A stretch of 13,342 nt of DNA from Dehalococcoidales bacterium (GTDB lineage: Bacteria > Chloroflexota > Dehalococcoidia > Dehalococcoidales > Fen-1064): assembly GCA_028713395.1 (NCBI GenBank), contig JAQTOJ010000029.1:1-13342 (forward strand). Direction: 5' to 3'. Of this stretch, positions 6,498 to 13,342 are shown piece after piece. The notes beneath the pieces were generated by a model that saw only the letters and a program-made list of their open reading frames with translations, was not told the origin of the DNA and did no database searches. Both the position numbers and the translations under genes were made by a program. Position 1 is the first letter of the stretch; every line of letters begins with the position of its first letter.

Positions 6498-6580
6498 ATG
6501 GAAAAAATGGCTCACAGGGTGGAGATATTACCCTCAATTCGTGGTATACTTTTTGGTTAGAAGGCTGTGGAGAAAAGGGC

Positions 6581-8005
6581 TTGAAAGAACGCTGGCAAAA
6601 GATCCTGCACTGGCAACACCTGACAATGTTCATCATTGTAGTGGTGACGCTGATTATGCATTTCAGCATTATTATGATCCCGGACAAACTTCTTTTTGAT
6701 GAAGCTTTTTATGTTGGCGATGCCAGGTCCATAGTGCAGGGAAACGGGACTCTGCGTACCGAACACCCCCCTTTGGGGAAGTTTTTTATCGCCACCGGGG
6801 AGTTGATATTCAACGGATTCGCGCCTCCCGAAAAGAGTACTGGTGAAAAGAACCAGCAAGGCATTGGTAATGATAGTAACGATACCGCAATAAAGGTAAG
6901 CAATGCTTCTGGGTTAAGTCTTAACACCACCATTAAAATTGATGGCGAAGCCATGGATATTGTCAGCATTGATGCGGCACGCAACGAAATCATCGTTAAG
7001 AGGGGCGCTGCGGGCACGGCAATATCCAGCCATTTGGCGCAACAAATGATTTATGTGTTCACGGACAATCCCTTTGGCTGGCGCTTCTTTTCGGTGATCA
7101 TGGGCACTATCAGCCTGATACTCTTTTACTTCATTTGCCGGGAACTCGGCATGCCTAAAATCGGCGTGAACATTGCCCTCTTTTTACTGGCTTTTGAGAA
7201 TATTACCTTCGTGCAGGCGAGCGTGGGTATGCTGGATGTCTATGTGGTGACCTTCAGCATGGCCACCTTCTACCTCTATTTACGGGGGAAATATCTGCCG
7301 GCGGGCATCTTCGCGGCGCTGAGCGTGATGGCCAAATTGAACGGGGCGCTGGTGATACCGGTGATCGTGTTGCACTGGCTGTTCGCGCGGCGCGATAGGA
7401 TCAAGTACTTCATCCTGTCCATGATATTTGCCCCGGTTTCATATTTCCTTATGCTACCGGTGGTGAACTTCACCATTCAGGGAGTGTGGACGAGTCCATT
7501 CTTGCTTACCAAGGTGATGTTCAACGCCACGAAATCACTCACTTTTGCTAATGTGAATCACGAGGTAATGCAGGTGCCGTGGACGTGGTTGACGCATCGC
7601 ATGCGCATCGCTTACTGGTTCAAGCCGGATTACTTCGGGGATTTGAGCATACAAATCTGGGCGCTGGGTCTACCCGCGGCGGGTTATATGTTCTTGCGGT
7701 CATTATGGAGAAATAAAGCTGCCTGGTTTGGGCTGTGCTGGTTTATAGGGATTTATGTGTTGTGGATTCCCATTGTCTGGATCACGGATAGGGTGACCTA
7801 CGGTTACTATATCTACCCGGTGGTCGGGGCGATCTGCATCGGGCTGGGGGTATGGCTGACTGATATTCTAAAGTTGGGCGTGCGCTGGAAAGAAGGAAAA
7901 TTAAAGTGGTGGGGGCTGGGTTTGGTCGGGACTTTGCTGACGGCGCATTTCGCTCTGTTCGTGCTGTCCTCGCCGGTTTTCACCCGCTGGTTTGCCGGCA
8001 TTTAG
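6581..8005 (+). CDS. GT39/PMT-like integral membrane glycosyltransferase
   Basis: Predicted 474-residue multi-pass membrane protein of the protein O-mannosyltransferase-like superfamily (GT39/GT83, GT-C fold), which moves a sugar from a polyprenyl-phosphate donor to an acceptor on the outer face of the membrane. The first membrane segment is about 14-33, followed by the catalytic-type FDEAFY (39-44; D40-E41) and EHPPLGK (61-67) of the first outer loop. Many hydrophobic segments follow to the C-terminus. Residues about 104-159 form an inserted beta-rich mini-domain not usual at this point. I chose the TTG at 6581, with GGAG (6569-6572) upstream; an in-frame start at 6437 would add 48 residues of non-membrane sequence that looks like leader DNA. 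It ends overlapping the convergent exonuclease gene by three bases. Acceptor unknown. Confidence 0.82.
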   Translation: MKERWQKILHWQHLTMFIIVVVTLIMHFSIIMIPDKLLFDEAFYVGDARSIVQGNGTLRTEHPPLGKFFIATGELIFNGFAPPEKSTGEKNQQGIGNDSNDTAIKVSNASGLSLNTTIKIDGEAMDIVSIDAARNEIIVKRGAAGTAISSHLAQQMIYVFTDNPFGWRFFSVIMGTISLILFYFICRELGMPKIGVNIALFLLAFENITFVQASVGMLDVYVVTFSMATFYLYLRGKYLPAGIFAALSVMAKLNGALVIPVIVLHWLFARRDRIKYFILSMIFAPVSYFLMLPVVNFTIQGVWTSPFLLTKVMFNATKSLTFANVNHEVMQVPWTWLTHRMRIAYWFKPDYFGDLSIQIWALGLPAAGYMFLRSLWRNKAAWFGLCWFIGIYVLWIPIVWITDRVTYGYYIYPVVGAICIGLGVWLTDILKLGVRWKEGKLKWWGLGLVGTLLTAHFALFVLSSPVFTRWFAGI

Positions 8006-8493
8006 TAGAGAGGGTGTTTCTTCAGGCGCTCTTTCAGCGTTTTCAGGTTTTTTACGTCTTCCTGGTTATATTTCAGTAGCACGGGCAGCGCTTCCGCATC
8101 GCCTTCTTGGTGCCGGCGCCACAGGAGAACGGCGTCCCAGCCGCCGATACCTTGCAGCTCCCTTTCAATCCCCAATTTCACTTCCACGGCTTTAAAACCG
8201 CCGTAGAGTTTACACCGCCAGCAGTCCAACATCAGGTCAATGTGTTTATGTCTTTTCAGCAGGTCGACGCCCATGAAATCCTTGATGAACGGGATATCGA
8301 AACGCCCGCCGTTGTAGGTATAAATTGTCTCCACGCCTTCCAACGCTTTGAGCAGATTTTCCGGGGTGATATCGTCCCCGACAATCTGTACCATTTCATC
8401 CGCATCTTCATCGACGAGGTAGATGCCGATGACTGTGATGTAGCTGTAGACTGAAGAGAGGCCTGTGGTTTCTATATCTAAATAGGCGTCCAT
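8002..8493 (-). CDS. RNase H-like DEDD exonuclease domain protein (YprB-like)
   Basis: Predicted 163-residue single-domain protein of the DnaQ-like DEDD superfamily, closest in pattern to the RNase_H_2/YprB group. The four metal-binding acidic residues are all seen: D6 and E8 in YLDIETTG, D66 in YNGGRFDIPFI, D86 in HIDLML, and D146 in YNQED (YxxxD form, Y142). It would remove nucleotides from 3' ends of DNA or RNA, but the natural substrate is unknown. AGGA precedes the ATG. A lone TATAAT on this strand (8523-8528) is a possible -10 box. Its stop overlaps the glycosyltransferase stop from the other strand. Family members are often longer or fused to helicase or nuclease parts; this one is free-standing. 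Confidence 0.88.
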   Translation of the reverse strand: MDAYLDIETTGLSSVYSYITVIGIYLVDEDADEMVQIVGDDITPENLLKALEGVETIYTYNGGRFDIPFIKDFMGVDLLKRHKHIDLMLDCWRCKLYGGFKAVEVKLGIERELQGIGGWDAVLLWRRHQEGDAEALPVLLKYNQEDVKNLKTLKERLKKHPLY

Positions 8494-8666
8494 CTATTTA
8501 TCCTGTCTGTTTTCGTCTCCATATTATACGCGGTTTTGGGCTAATGCGCTAGAATTACTGCCTGAACGGGACATTTCGTAAATCAACCCGGGCATGGGAC
8601 GGAGAACCGTCTACTCCTTTCTGTGTATCTCTTGGACGGGAAGGGCGCGAATCACAGAACCGGGGG

Positions 8667-8713
8667 AAAAAGGGGCGGCGGTCGATCATCCGCTACAGAG
8701 ACCGGCCGCCGCC
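8667..8713 (-). terminator. Intrinsic terminator of the VWA lipoprotein gene
   Basis: On the minus strand GGCGGC-(GGCC bulge)-GGTC pairs with GACCGCCGCC (plus-strand arms 8700-8713 and 8674-8683), then CC and five T (8671-8667). It begins about 30 bases after the VWA stop. The four-base bulge makes it imperfect, but the position and T-run fit termination. Confidence 0.7.
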
Positions 8714-8743
8714 ACTAAAAGAGGGAGGGAGCAGGGCACAATA

Positions 8744-10531
8744 TTAACGAGCGAGATACCGCAACACATCCGCTTCCTGCTGCAAATCGGTATCACCGAT
8801 CGCGCTCATTTCCCGCTCGAAATACTGACGGAAATTTTTGAAGATAGCTTTATAGGGCGCACTAACGGTCAGATTGAGTGAAGTTCTCTCCCACTGCCCG
8901 GCATTTTCCGGGGGAACGGCGATGCCGCTGCGTTCATCGATCGCCGGATTCCATGACCGGCTCCAGGCAACGTGATTCCTTTCATCGATCATCCAGTTCT
9001 TCAGCAAAGCGGCATAGCGCGATAGTAAGATTCCTTTGCGAATACCGGTGTTATCGAAAAACTCCGGGTTCGTCGCGTCCAGCCGGATGACGGACTCGGC
9101 GCCGTCATGACGACCGTTGCGGTCTTCATAGGTGGTGCGGAGATAAACCACCGCCCCGGCGTCATTGGAAGTACGCTGCAATTTCATGAGTACCAGACCG
9201 CCGCGGGTCTGCCCGCCAACGCTCTTGGAGGGGAAAAGGGTATTGATTTTCATCAACTGCCCGGTGGCGGCATCGGCTTCCGGGCTGCCGAAGACCTTTT
9301 CAATTCTCCAACCGGTTGCTGCAAAGTCCAATTGCAGGTTGAAAACGAGCGGCGTGACCATGTATTCGAACTCATCCTGTATGCGTTGGTTGAATTCTCG
9401 GGGAGAGCGAATTGTGTAGTAATTGGCGCCCTTGGCTTTGGTGATGGCCTCGATGAGCTGGCTGTTGAAATCCACCCCCACGCCGATGAAGGTGGTATAA
9501 ATACGTTGGGCGGCATTGGTATCGATGAGGTTGGTGAAATCGTACTGAGAGATTTCACCGGTATTGGGCTGCGCGTCGGTGATCAGAATGATGCGGTTTT
9601 CATATTCATAGTTATTCAGCTCCGATAAGCCGCGGAATTGACGGGAAGCCAGTTCCAGTCCGCCGGCCATGTTGGTGCTGCCCCCGGCGTAGATGTTCAT
9701 CACATTGTTCTGTGAAATATTTGACCCGTTCTCACCCGCCGCACCCATCGGGCGCATGAGCGTAGCTTGGCTGTTGAAAGTAACAATGGAAACCTGGTCG
9801 TTGCGGTTCAACTGATTCAAGATAGTCAGGACGGCGGTTTTCGCGCTATCGATTTTGCGCGGTCGGCTGGTAATGCTCTCGCCTTCATAGGCATCCACCT
9901 GGCGACCGTTGGCATCATAATAGTACTGGTTGAAATATTCACCCATCGAACCGGAGACATCCAGCACAATGACCAGATTCAGTTTTTTACGCTGAAAATC
10001 GCTCTCTTTCAAACCGGAATTCAAACCCACGGAGAGGTAGTATTCCATCTGGTCAGACAGTGGATCGCGGGTAACGGCATAGCTGTAGGAAGGGCTGAAG
10101 AGCTTGGTGCTGACCTCATCCTTGCCGGTATCGAAGTAATAATCGTAGAAAAGGCCTTCATAACTGATATCCGTGGGCAGAGGTAGATAGTTGTTCTGGA
10201 TATTCTGGCGGAAATTACTGACATCCTTGGCGCCGCCCGTTGCCAGACCGATGGTGCCGGTAGAAGGCACGGTTTGTGAGCTGCCCGGGTAAGGCGTGGC
10301 GGTGATGCCCGGTGCGGACATTATTGGAGAGTTACCAATATCTGAGGTAGGAGAAGCAGTGTACTGTGTGGTGGCGGTGGGAACCGTAGCTGTTGCTGAT
10401 ATAGTTGGCTTTACGGTGCCGGTGACAGAGGTCATTGTCGTTGCGCTTTCAGGACGGGCGCTACAGGCGCTTAACAACATCGCCGCAAGGGTCAGCGCAG
10501 TCACAACTAGCATCAAGATTTTGCGTTTCAT
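8744..10531 (-). CDS. VWA-domain lipoprotein, YfbK-like
   Basis: Predicted 595-residue surface lipoprotein. A signal peptide ends in the lipobox LSAC, with C23 as the lipidation site. A Ser/Thr/Pro-rich linker (about 24-85) follows, then a short N-terminal YfbK-type domain (about 95-170), a von Willebrand factor A domain (about 185-365) and a C-terminal DUF3520-like domain to the end. The MIDAS metal site is complete: DVSGSM with D191, S193 and S195, T286 in GGSTNM, and D319 in ITDAQPN. Such proteins bind ligands or partner proteins in a metal-dependent way outside the cell; the ligand is unknown. The ATG has GGAGG (10539-10543 region) upstream. The gene follows the anti-sigma gene by 85 bases but has its own promoter that matches the sigma gene's promoter. 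Confidence 0.9.
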   Translation of the reverse strand: MKRKILMLVVTALTLAAMLLSACSARPESATTMTSVTGTVKPTISATATVPTATTQYTASPTSDIGNSPIMSAPGITATPYPGSSQTVPSTGTIGLATGGAKDVSNFRQNIQNNYLPLPTDISYEGLFYDYYFDTGKDEVSTKLFSPSYSYAVTRDPLSDQMEYYLSVGLNSGLKESDFQRKKLNLVIVLDVSGSMGEYFNQYYYDANGRQVDAYEGESITSRPRKIDSAKTAVLTILNQLNRNDQVSIVTFNSQATLMRPMGAAGENGSNISQNNVMNIYAGGSTNMAGGLELASRQFRGLSELNNYEYENRIILITDAQPNTGEISQYDFTNLIDTNAAQRIYTTFIGVGVDFNSQLIEAITKAKGANYYTIRSPREFNQRIQDEFEYMVTPLVFNLQLDFAATGWRIEKVFGSPEADAATGQLMKINTLFPSKSVGGQTRGGLVLMKLQRTSNDAGAVVYLRTTYEDRNGRHDGAESVIRLDATNPEFFDNTGIRKGILLSRYAALLKNWMIDERNHVAWSRSWNPAIDERSGIAVPPENAGQWERTSLNLTVSAPYKAIFKNFRQYFEREMSAIGDTDLQQEADVLRYLAR

Positions 10532-10563
10532 ATTTTAGCCTCCAAGTCGGTTATTTAATAATA

Positions 10564-10591
10564 TATACGGCTAAAATGGAAAAGTATTACA
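10564..10591 (-). promoter_or_regulatory. ECF-type promoter of the VWA lipoprotein gene
   Basis: On the minus strand TGTAATAC (10591-10584), 14 bases, then CGTATA (10569-10564). Read as TGTAAT-N16-CGTA it has the layout of ECF promoters such as SigW (TGAAAC-N16-CGTA). The same 12-base TGTAATACTTTT and CGTATATAT at the same spacing precede the sigma gene. The distance from the end of CGTATA to the start codon is 33 bases. Confidence 0.7.
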
Positions 10592-10616
10592 GCAATTTTC
10601 AGAGAGGCGTAAATAA

Positions 10617-11840
10617 TTAATGGAGCGGGATGACAAATTCCCATTCACCGCTTTGATTGCCGATGTTATGAATCACGAACAGCAGTTCTTCCGCTGTGGG
10701 CGGCAATGGCTGACCTACCGTCCAGGTATGCTGTATACCGTTAACATCCGCCACCGATGATGTCCCGGCGCTTTGAATCCAGCCGCGATCGATATAAAAA
10801 TCAGCCGTGGCGATAAAATTGGCCTCGGGATAAAGCCCGCTTCCAGCCACATAACCGGGTGGGGGCGTGGCAGTAAAGTAGATTTTATACCCGTACAGAT
10901 ACATCTCCAGTTTCTGCAGGGTGACCGTCACGCCATTTGCGGTCTGCGGTTGGTTGAATTCCAGTATGGTTTTAAGTTGTCCGAGATCCGCGGTGGTATC
11001 CGCAACAATCTCAAAATCGACCGGCCGGGTGAATTGCAGTGTGACATTTTGGTCGTTGATTCGTAGGTCTTCCAATTCCAGATGGTAAGCGCCGGGTGGC
11101 ACGAGGTTACCATCGGCATCGCGTTGGTTCCAATAGGCGCTGAATGCAATGGAGTTATTTGGAGGAACCGGCTTGGTAAACATATCCGTCGCGTAATTCT
11201 GGATGGCGAACCCGGTCTGATCACGAATTATGCTCAGAACGATCGGGGTGGCACCCAGGGTAATGTCACCCGCCGAGATATTTTTCACCGTCACCGAGAT
11301 CTGGATGCCTTCGCCGGGGTAATAATGCTTCTTGGGGATAACAGCCTCCGCCTGCAATTTTACGGGGAAAGACGGCGTCGCGGCGGTGGTGGTCGTTTGC
11401 GTGGTGGTCGTGGTGGACGAAGTCGTCGGTTTTACCGTGCTGGTGACACTGGTGATAGTCGTGGGATTACTCGTCATTTTTTCGCCGTCAGGATGCATCT
11501 CCTCGAACGCCCAGATCACGCCGATCGCCACCACCAAAATGGCAACGATGGCGGTCGCCAGTCGCCACGAAGGACGCCGGTTGGTGTAACGCGCCAGCAC
11601 CGCCTGTTCTATCTCCGCATCTTTGAGCTTTTTCTCCTGCATCTGCCGTAAAAGCTTTTCCTTGAGGTTATTCTTGAATGCTTCATCGGGGACAGCGCGG
11701 AAAGAACGGAATTTTTTCACGAATTTCGCAACAGTCAATAATTCTTTATCCGTCATGCTCTCGGTATCTATGTCTTCACCGGAGAGCAGGCTTTCGATAT
11801 TGGCTAATAATTCTTTATCTTTTTTCTTCATCCCGCACAT
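10617..11840 (-). CDS. Anti-sigma-factor-like single-pass membrane protein with BsuPI-like outer domain
   Basis: Predicted 407-residue regulator of the adjacent ECF sigma factor. Order: a cytoplasmic, highly charged helical part (1-90, with the PDEAFKNNLKEKLL pattern common in anti-sigma proteins), one membrane segment (about 92-112), a Thr-rich linker (121-156), then an outer beta-sandwich with VKNIS and a YWNQRDADGNLVPPGAYHLE-like end that resembles the BsuPI/Ig-like family (about 165-280), and a further beta-rich C-terminal region. No zinc-binding HxxxCxxC motif is present, so it is not a ZAS-type anti-sigma. I chose the ATG at 11840, one base after the sigma stop and behind GGGGTGG; starts at 11861 or 11831 are also possible. 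The pairing with the sigma gene is the main evidence for function. The outer domain presumably senses an envelope signal. Confidence 0.75.
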   Translation of the reverse strand: MCGMKKKDKELLANIESLLSGEDIDTESMTDKELLTVAKFVKKFRSFRAVPDEAFKNNLKEKLLRQMQEKKLKDAEIEQAVLARYTNRRPSWRLATAIVAILVVAIGVIWAFEEMHPDGEKMTSNPTTITSVTSTVKPTTSSTTTTTQTTTTAATPSFPVKLQAEAVIPKKHYYPGEGIQISVTVKNISAGDITLGATPIVLSIIRDQTGFAIQNYATDMFTKPVPPNNSIAFSAYWNQRDADGNLVPPGAYHLELEDLRINDQNVTLQFTRPVDFEIVADTTADLGQLKTILEFNQPQTANGVTVTLQKLEMYLYGYKIYFTATPPPGYVAGSGLYPEANFIATADFYIDRGWIQSAGTSSVADVNGIQHTWTVGQPLPPTAEELLFVIHNIGNQSGEWEFVIPLH

Positions 11841-11841
11841 A

Positions 11842-12399
11842 TTACCACCCCGTAAACTCATCCCTTAATTTCCGTACGGCACGACAGAGAATGACCCCGA
11901 CATTGGATTCGGAAAGCCCCAGAATCCGGGCAATTTCCCGGTTGGTCATTTCACCGCTGAATTTCATGGTGACAATTTCCCGCTCGCTATCTTTGAGGCG
12001 CGTGAGGCAGAGGCGCAATTTCTTGATATCTTCACGGTGGGTGACCTCTTCTTCCGGTGAAGTGTAGTCGATCGTCACCTCGACCATCGTCTGGCGGATG
12101 TAATCCTGCTTCTTGCCGCGGGCGCGGTAATGGTCGATGAGGGTATGGTAGGCAATAGAATAAATCCAGGTGGCGAAAGAGGCTTTTTTTTCATCGTAGG
12201 TATCATATTTGGTGATCGCCTTTTCAAATACCTGGGACGTTAAATCTTGTGCCATGTCTTTATCGCCTATCCGGTAGCTGACGTACTGAAAGATTTTCGG
12301 TAAATATTGTTCATATTTCGCGGCAAAAATCGCGGCGGCATCCTGCGATAATTTTTGTTGGTTATTTTCACTGTAATTTATCAGTAAAGTAAACAGCAA
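11842..12399 (-). CDS. ECF RNA polymerase sigma factor
   Basis: Predicted 185-residue sigma-70 family protein with regions 2 and 4 only, the ECF layout. Region 2 runs from about 25 to 100 (IFQYVSYRIGDKDMAQDL, then FATWIYSIAYHTLIDHYRARG, the -10 binding helices) and region 4 from about 130 to 183 (LKDSEREIVTMKF, then the helix-turn-helix MTNREIARILGLSESNVG). The start is a TTG at 12399 with GGAG (12406-12409) six bases upstream, a normal arrangement. It is followed one base after its stop by the anti-sigma-like gene, so the two are translationally coupled. A bipartite promoter at 12431-12458 that is shared with the VWA gene suggests it drives its own transcription. Confidence 0.93.
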   Translation of the reverse strand: MLFTLLINYSENNQQKLSQDAAAIFAAKYEQYLPKIFQYVSYRIGDKDMAQDLTSQVFEKAITKYDTYDEKKASFATWIYSIAYHTLIDHYRARGKKQDYIRQTMVEVTIDYTSPEEEVTHREDIKKLRLCLTRLKDSEREIVTMKFSGEMTNREIARILGLSESNVGVILCRAVRKLRDEFTGW

Positions 12400-12430
12400 A
12401 GTATGCTCCGGATTTGCCTATCTGTATATA

Positions 12431-12458
12431 TATACGCGGATAAACAAAAAGTATTACA
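12431..12458 (-). promoter_or_regulatory. ECF-type promoter of the sigma/anti-sigma operon
   Basis: On the minus strand TGTAATAC (12458-12451), 14 bases, then CGTATA (12436-12431), 32 bases before the TTG start. It is identical to the VWA promoter over TGTAATACTTTT and over CGTATATAT, with the same spacing. This is the classical sign of ECF autoregulation. Confidence 0.72.
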
Positions 12459-12643
12459 AAAAGGTTTGGATATAATGTAACAGTAAATAGATTATGATTC
12501 AAGTGGAAAGGCAGATTACTCAGCAGACAAAAAGCGTCATAGCCAGGAGTCAAGCCACACCGGAATACAGAGCGCGAAAGACCGGACGAGGGGCAATATT
12601 GACACTTATTTTAAGACAAGATCTACATTAATAAAATGATCTG
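12459..12643. other. Gene-free stretch between sigma promoter and palindromic repeats
   Basis: I see no coding frame of note and no RNA gene I recognise. Isolated promoter-like words (TATAAT at 12471-12476 and TTGACA at 12599-12604 on the plus strand) have no matching partner box and no gene ahead of them. Confidence 0.5.
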
Positions 12644-12667
12644 GTGGGTTGCGCTACGCTAACCCAC
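12644..12667. repeat. Short palindromic repeat, GTGGGTT...AACCCAC
   Basis: GTGGGTT (12644-12650) and AACCCAC (12661-12667) flank GCGCTACGCT, in which GCG and CGC can also pair. From memory, very similar GGTGGGTTGCGCTACGCT elements occur as dispersed intergenic repeats in many bacteria. It lies downstream of the aroF-type gene on the minus strand. Confidence 0.65.
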
Positions 12668-12685
12668 GCCTATAAAAACCACTCC

Positions 12686-12705
12686 ATCCCCGCGTAAGCG
12701 GGGAT
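12686..12705. repeat. Short palindromic repeat, ATCCCCGC-GTAA-GCGGGGAT
   Basis: A perfect 8-bp stem with a four-base GTAA loop, of the widely dispersed ATTCCCGC-nnnn-GCGGGAAT type (Neisseria dRS3-like in pattern). It is about 22 bases after the stop of the aroF-type gene and could serve as a transcript end or an insertion target. Confidence 0.65.
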
Positions 12706-12726
12706 CCAGTAGGGAGACGATTGGTT

Positions 12727-13342
12727 TCAGATTTCTCTGCCGACGGCATGGGCGATGGGTTTGAGATCCTGCATCAGTTTTGAGAACTGCGCCGGGGTGA
12801 GGGACTGTAGACCATCGACCAAAGCTTCGGCGGGGTTCGGGTGCACTTCGATCAGCAGACCATCGGCGCCGGCGGCAACTGCCGCCTTGGCTAAAGCCGG
12901 GACGAGGTCCCGATGCCCGGCGGCGTGGCTGGGGTCGATGATGACCGGCAGGTGGCTGGCTTTTTTGATCACCGGAATGGCGGAAATATCCAGGGTGAAG
13001 CGGGTGCTGTCCTCAAAAGTGCGGATACCCCGTTCGCAGAGAATGACGTTTTCATTGCCTTCCGCCAGGATATAGTCGGCGGCGGTCAGCCATTCGGTCA
13101 CGGTCGTCGAAAAACCCCGTTTCAACACCACCGGCCATTTACTCTTGCCTATGGCCGTGAGCAAAGAATAGTTCTGCATATTGCGCGAACCCACCTGTAA
13201 GATATCCGAGGCGTGCGCTACCATGGCGACCTGGTGAGGATCGACGACTTCGGTAATCACCGGCATACCCGTTTTTTCTTTCACACGTACCAGCAAGGTC
13301 AGCCCGACTTCCTCGAGTCCCTGAAAAGCAAAGGGAGAAGTG
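12727..13342 (-). CDS. aroF: 3-deoxy-7-phosphoheptulonate synthase (DAHP synthase, AroF type), 5' end outside the window
   Basis: C-terminal 204 residues of DAHP synthase, which joins phosphoenolpyruvate and erythrose 4-phosphate in the first step of the shikimate pathway. The open frame continues to the window edge (TSPFAFQGLEEVG), so the real start lies beyond 13342; the TTG at 13296 is internal. Visible signatures: TSP-FAFQGL, TEVVDP, LQVGSRNMQN, LKRGFS, the metal-ligand C in ILCERGIRTF, IDPSHAAGHRD with a metal-binding His, and EVHPNPAEALVDGLQSL. The pattern fits the type I-beta (Bacillus/Thermotoga-like) enzymes. Whether an N-terminal ACT or chorismate mutase regulatory domain is present cannot be seen. 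Two palindromic repeats follow the stop. Confidence 0.93.
   Translation of the reverse strand, partial: TSPFAFQGLEEVGLTLLVRVKEKTGMPVITEVVDPHQVAMVAHASDILQVGSRNMQNYSLLTAIGKSKWPVVLKRGFSTTVTEWLTAADYILAEGNENVILCERGIRTFEDSTRFTLDISAIPVIKKASHLPVIIDPSHAAGHRDLVPALAKAAVAAGADGLLIEVHPNPAEALVDGLQSLTPAQFSKLMQDLKPIAHAVGREI

Noticed and set aside
6418..6561. A plus-strand frame resembling a lipoprotein start (LVLATSCSQDANKAK)
   Set aside because: It has no start codon or ribosome site, directly follows a terminator and ends after about 45 codons; chance resemblance is likely.
6437..6580. N-terminal extension of the glycosyltransferase
   Set aside because: The added residues look like translated leader DNA (includes a hairpin) and family homology begins after the TTG at 6581.
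8523..8562. Third copy of the ECF promoter ahead of the exonuclease gene
   Set aside because: CCGCGTATA resembles the sigma promoter's -10 part, but GTAAT lies about seven bases too far upstream, so the spacing does not match.
8594..8881. Plus-strand frame after the exonuclease gene
   Set aside because: It overlaps the terminator and the end of the VWA gene, has no family features, and reads as an antisense shadow.
12599..12629. TTGACA as a plus-strand promoter
   Set aside because: No good -10 box at 16-18 bases and no gene downstream in that direction.
12644..12705. CRISPR array
   Set aside because: The two palindromes are different from each other, single, and have no regular spacers.

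Overview
This 13.3 kb window looks like a chromosomal piece of a Gram-positive-like or monoderm anaerobic bacterium. My best guess is a Chloroflexota (Dehalococcoidia-like) genome, judged from the gene styles and the mix of lipid or CoA enzymes, a GT39 membrane protein and lipoproteins with Ser/Thr/Pro linkers. This is family-style recognition, not a placement. Most genes are moderately GC-rich. The stretch from about 3,120 to 4,740 is clearly AT-rich (by hand, 35 G/C in 120 bases at 3781-3900 against 38 in 60 at 5281-5340) and looks acquired.

Layout. Positions 92-1903 (+) hold an acetoacetate-decarboxylase-like protein and a short-chain dehydrogenase, separated by a perfect 15-bp hairpin. 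A VOC/glyoxalase-like gene (-, 1905-2267) and maf (+, 2347-2925) diverge from an overlapping promoter region. An AT-rich island follows: a consensus promoter, a Panacea (SocA/DUF4065) antitoxin gene broken by a one-base frameshift, a closely linked 139-codon gene that is the natural candidate for the cognate toxin, and a truncated IS1-type transposase read from the other strand. Next is an operon of a zinc-ribbon/OB-fold (DUF35) protein and an SCP2-type thiolase, with its own promoter and a clean intrinsic terminator. A GT39/PMT-like membrane glycosyltransferase (+) meets, tail to tail, a DEDD-type RNase H-like exonuclease (-).

The right part (-) is an envelope-signalling block: an ECF sigma factor, a translationally coupled single-pass anti-sigma-like protein with a BsuPI-like outer domain, and a VWA lipoprotein of the YfbK type. 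The sigma gene and the VWA gene are preceded by the same bipartite promoter (TGTAATACTTTT, then CGTATATAT) with identical spacing and nearly identical distance to the start codon. I read this as the sigma factor's own regulon. At the far right, an aroF-type DAHP synthase gene runs off the edge, and two palindromic repeats sit downstream of it.

The two most interesting points are the Panacea-linked candidate toxin beside a frameshifted antitoxin, and the shared ECF promoter that ties the sigma/anti-sigma pair to the VWA lipoprotein.
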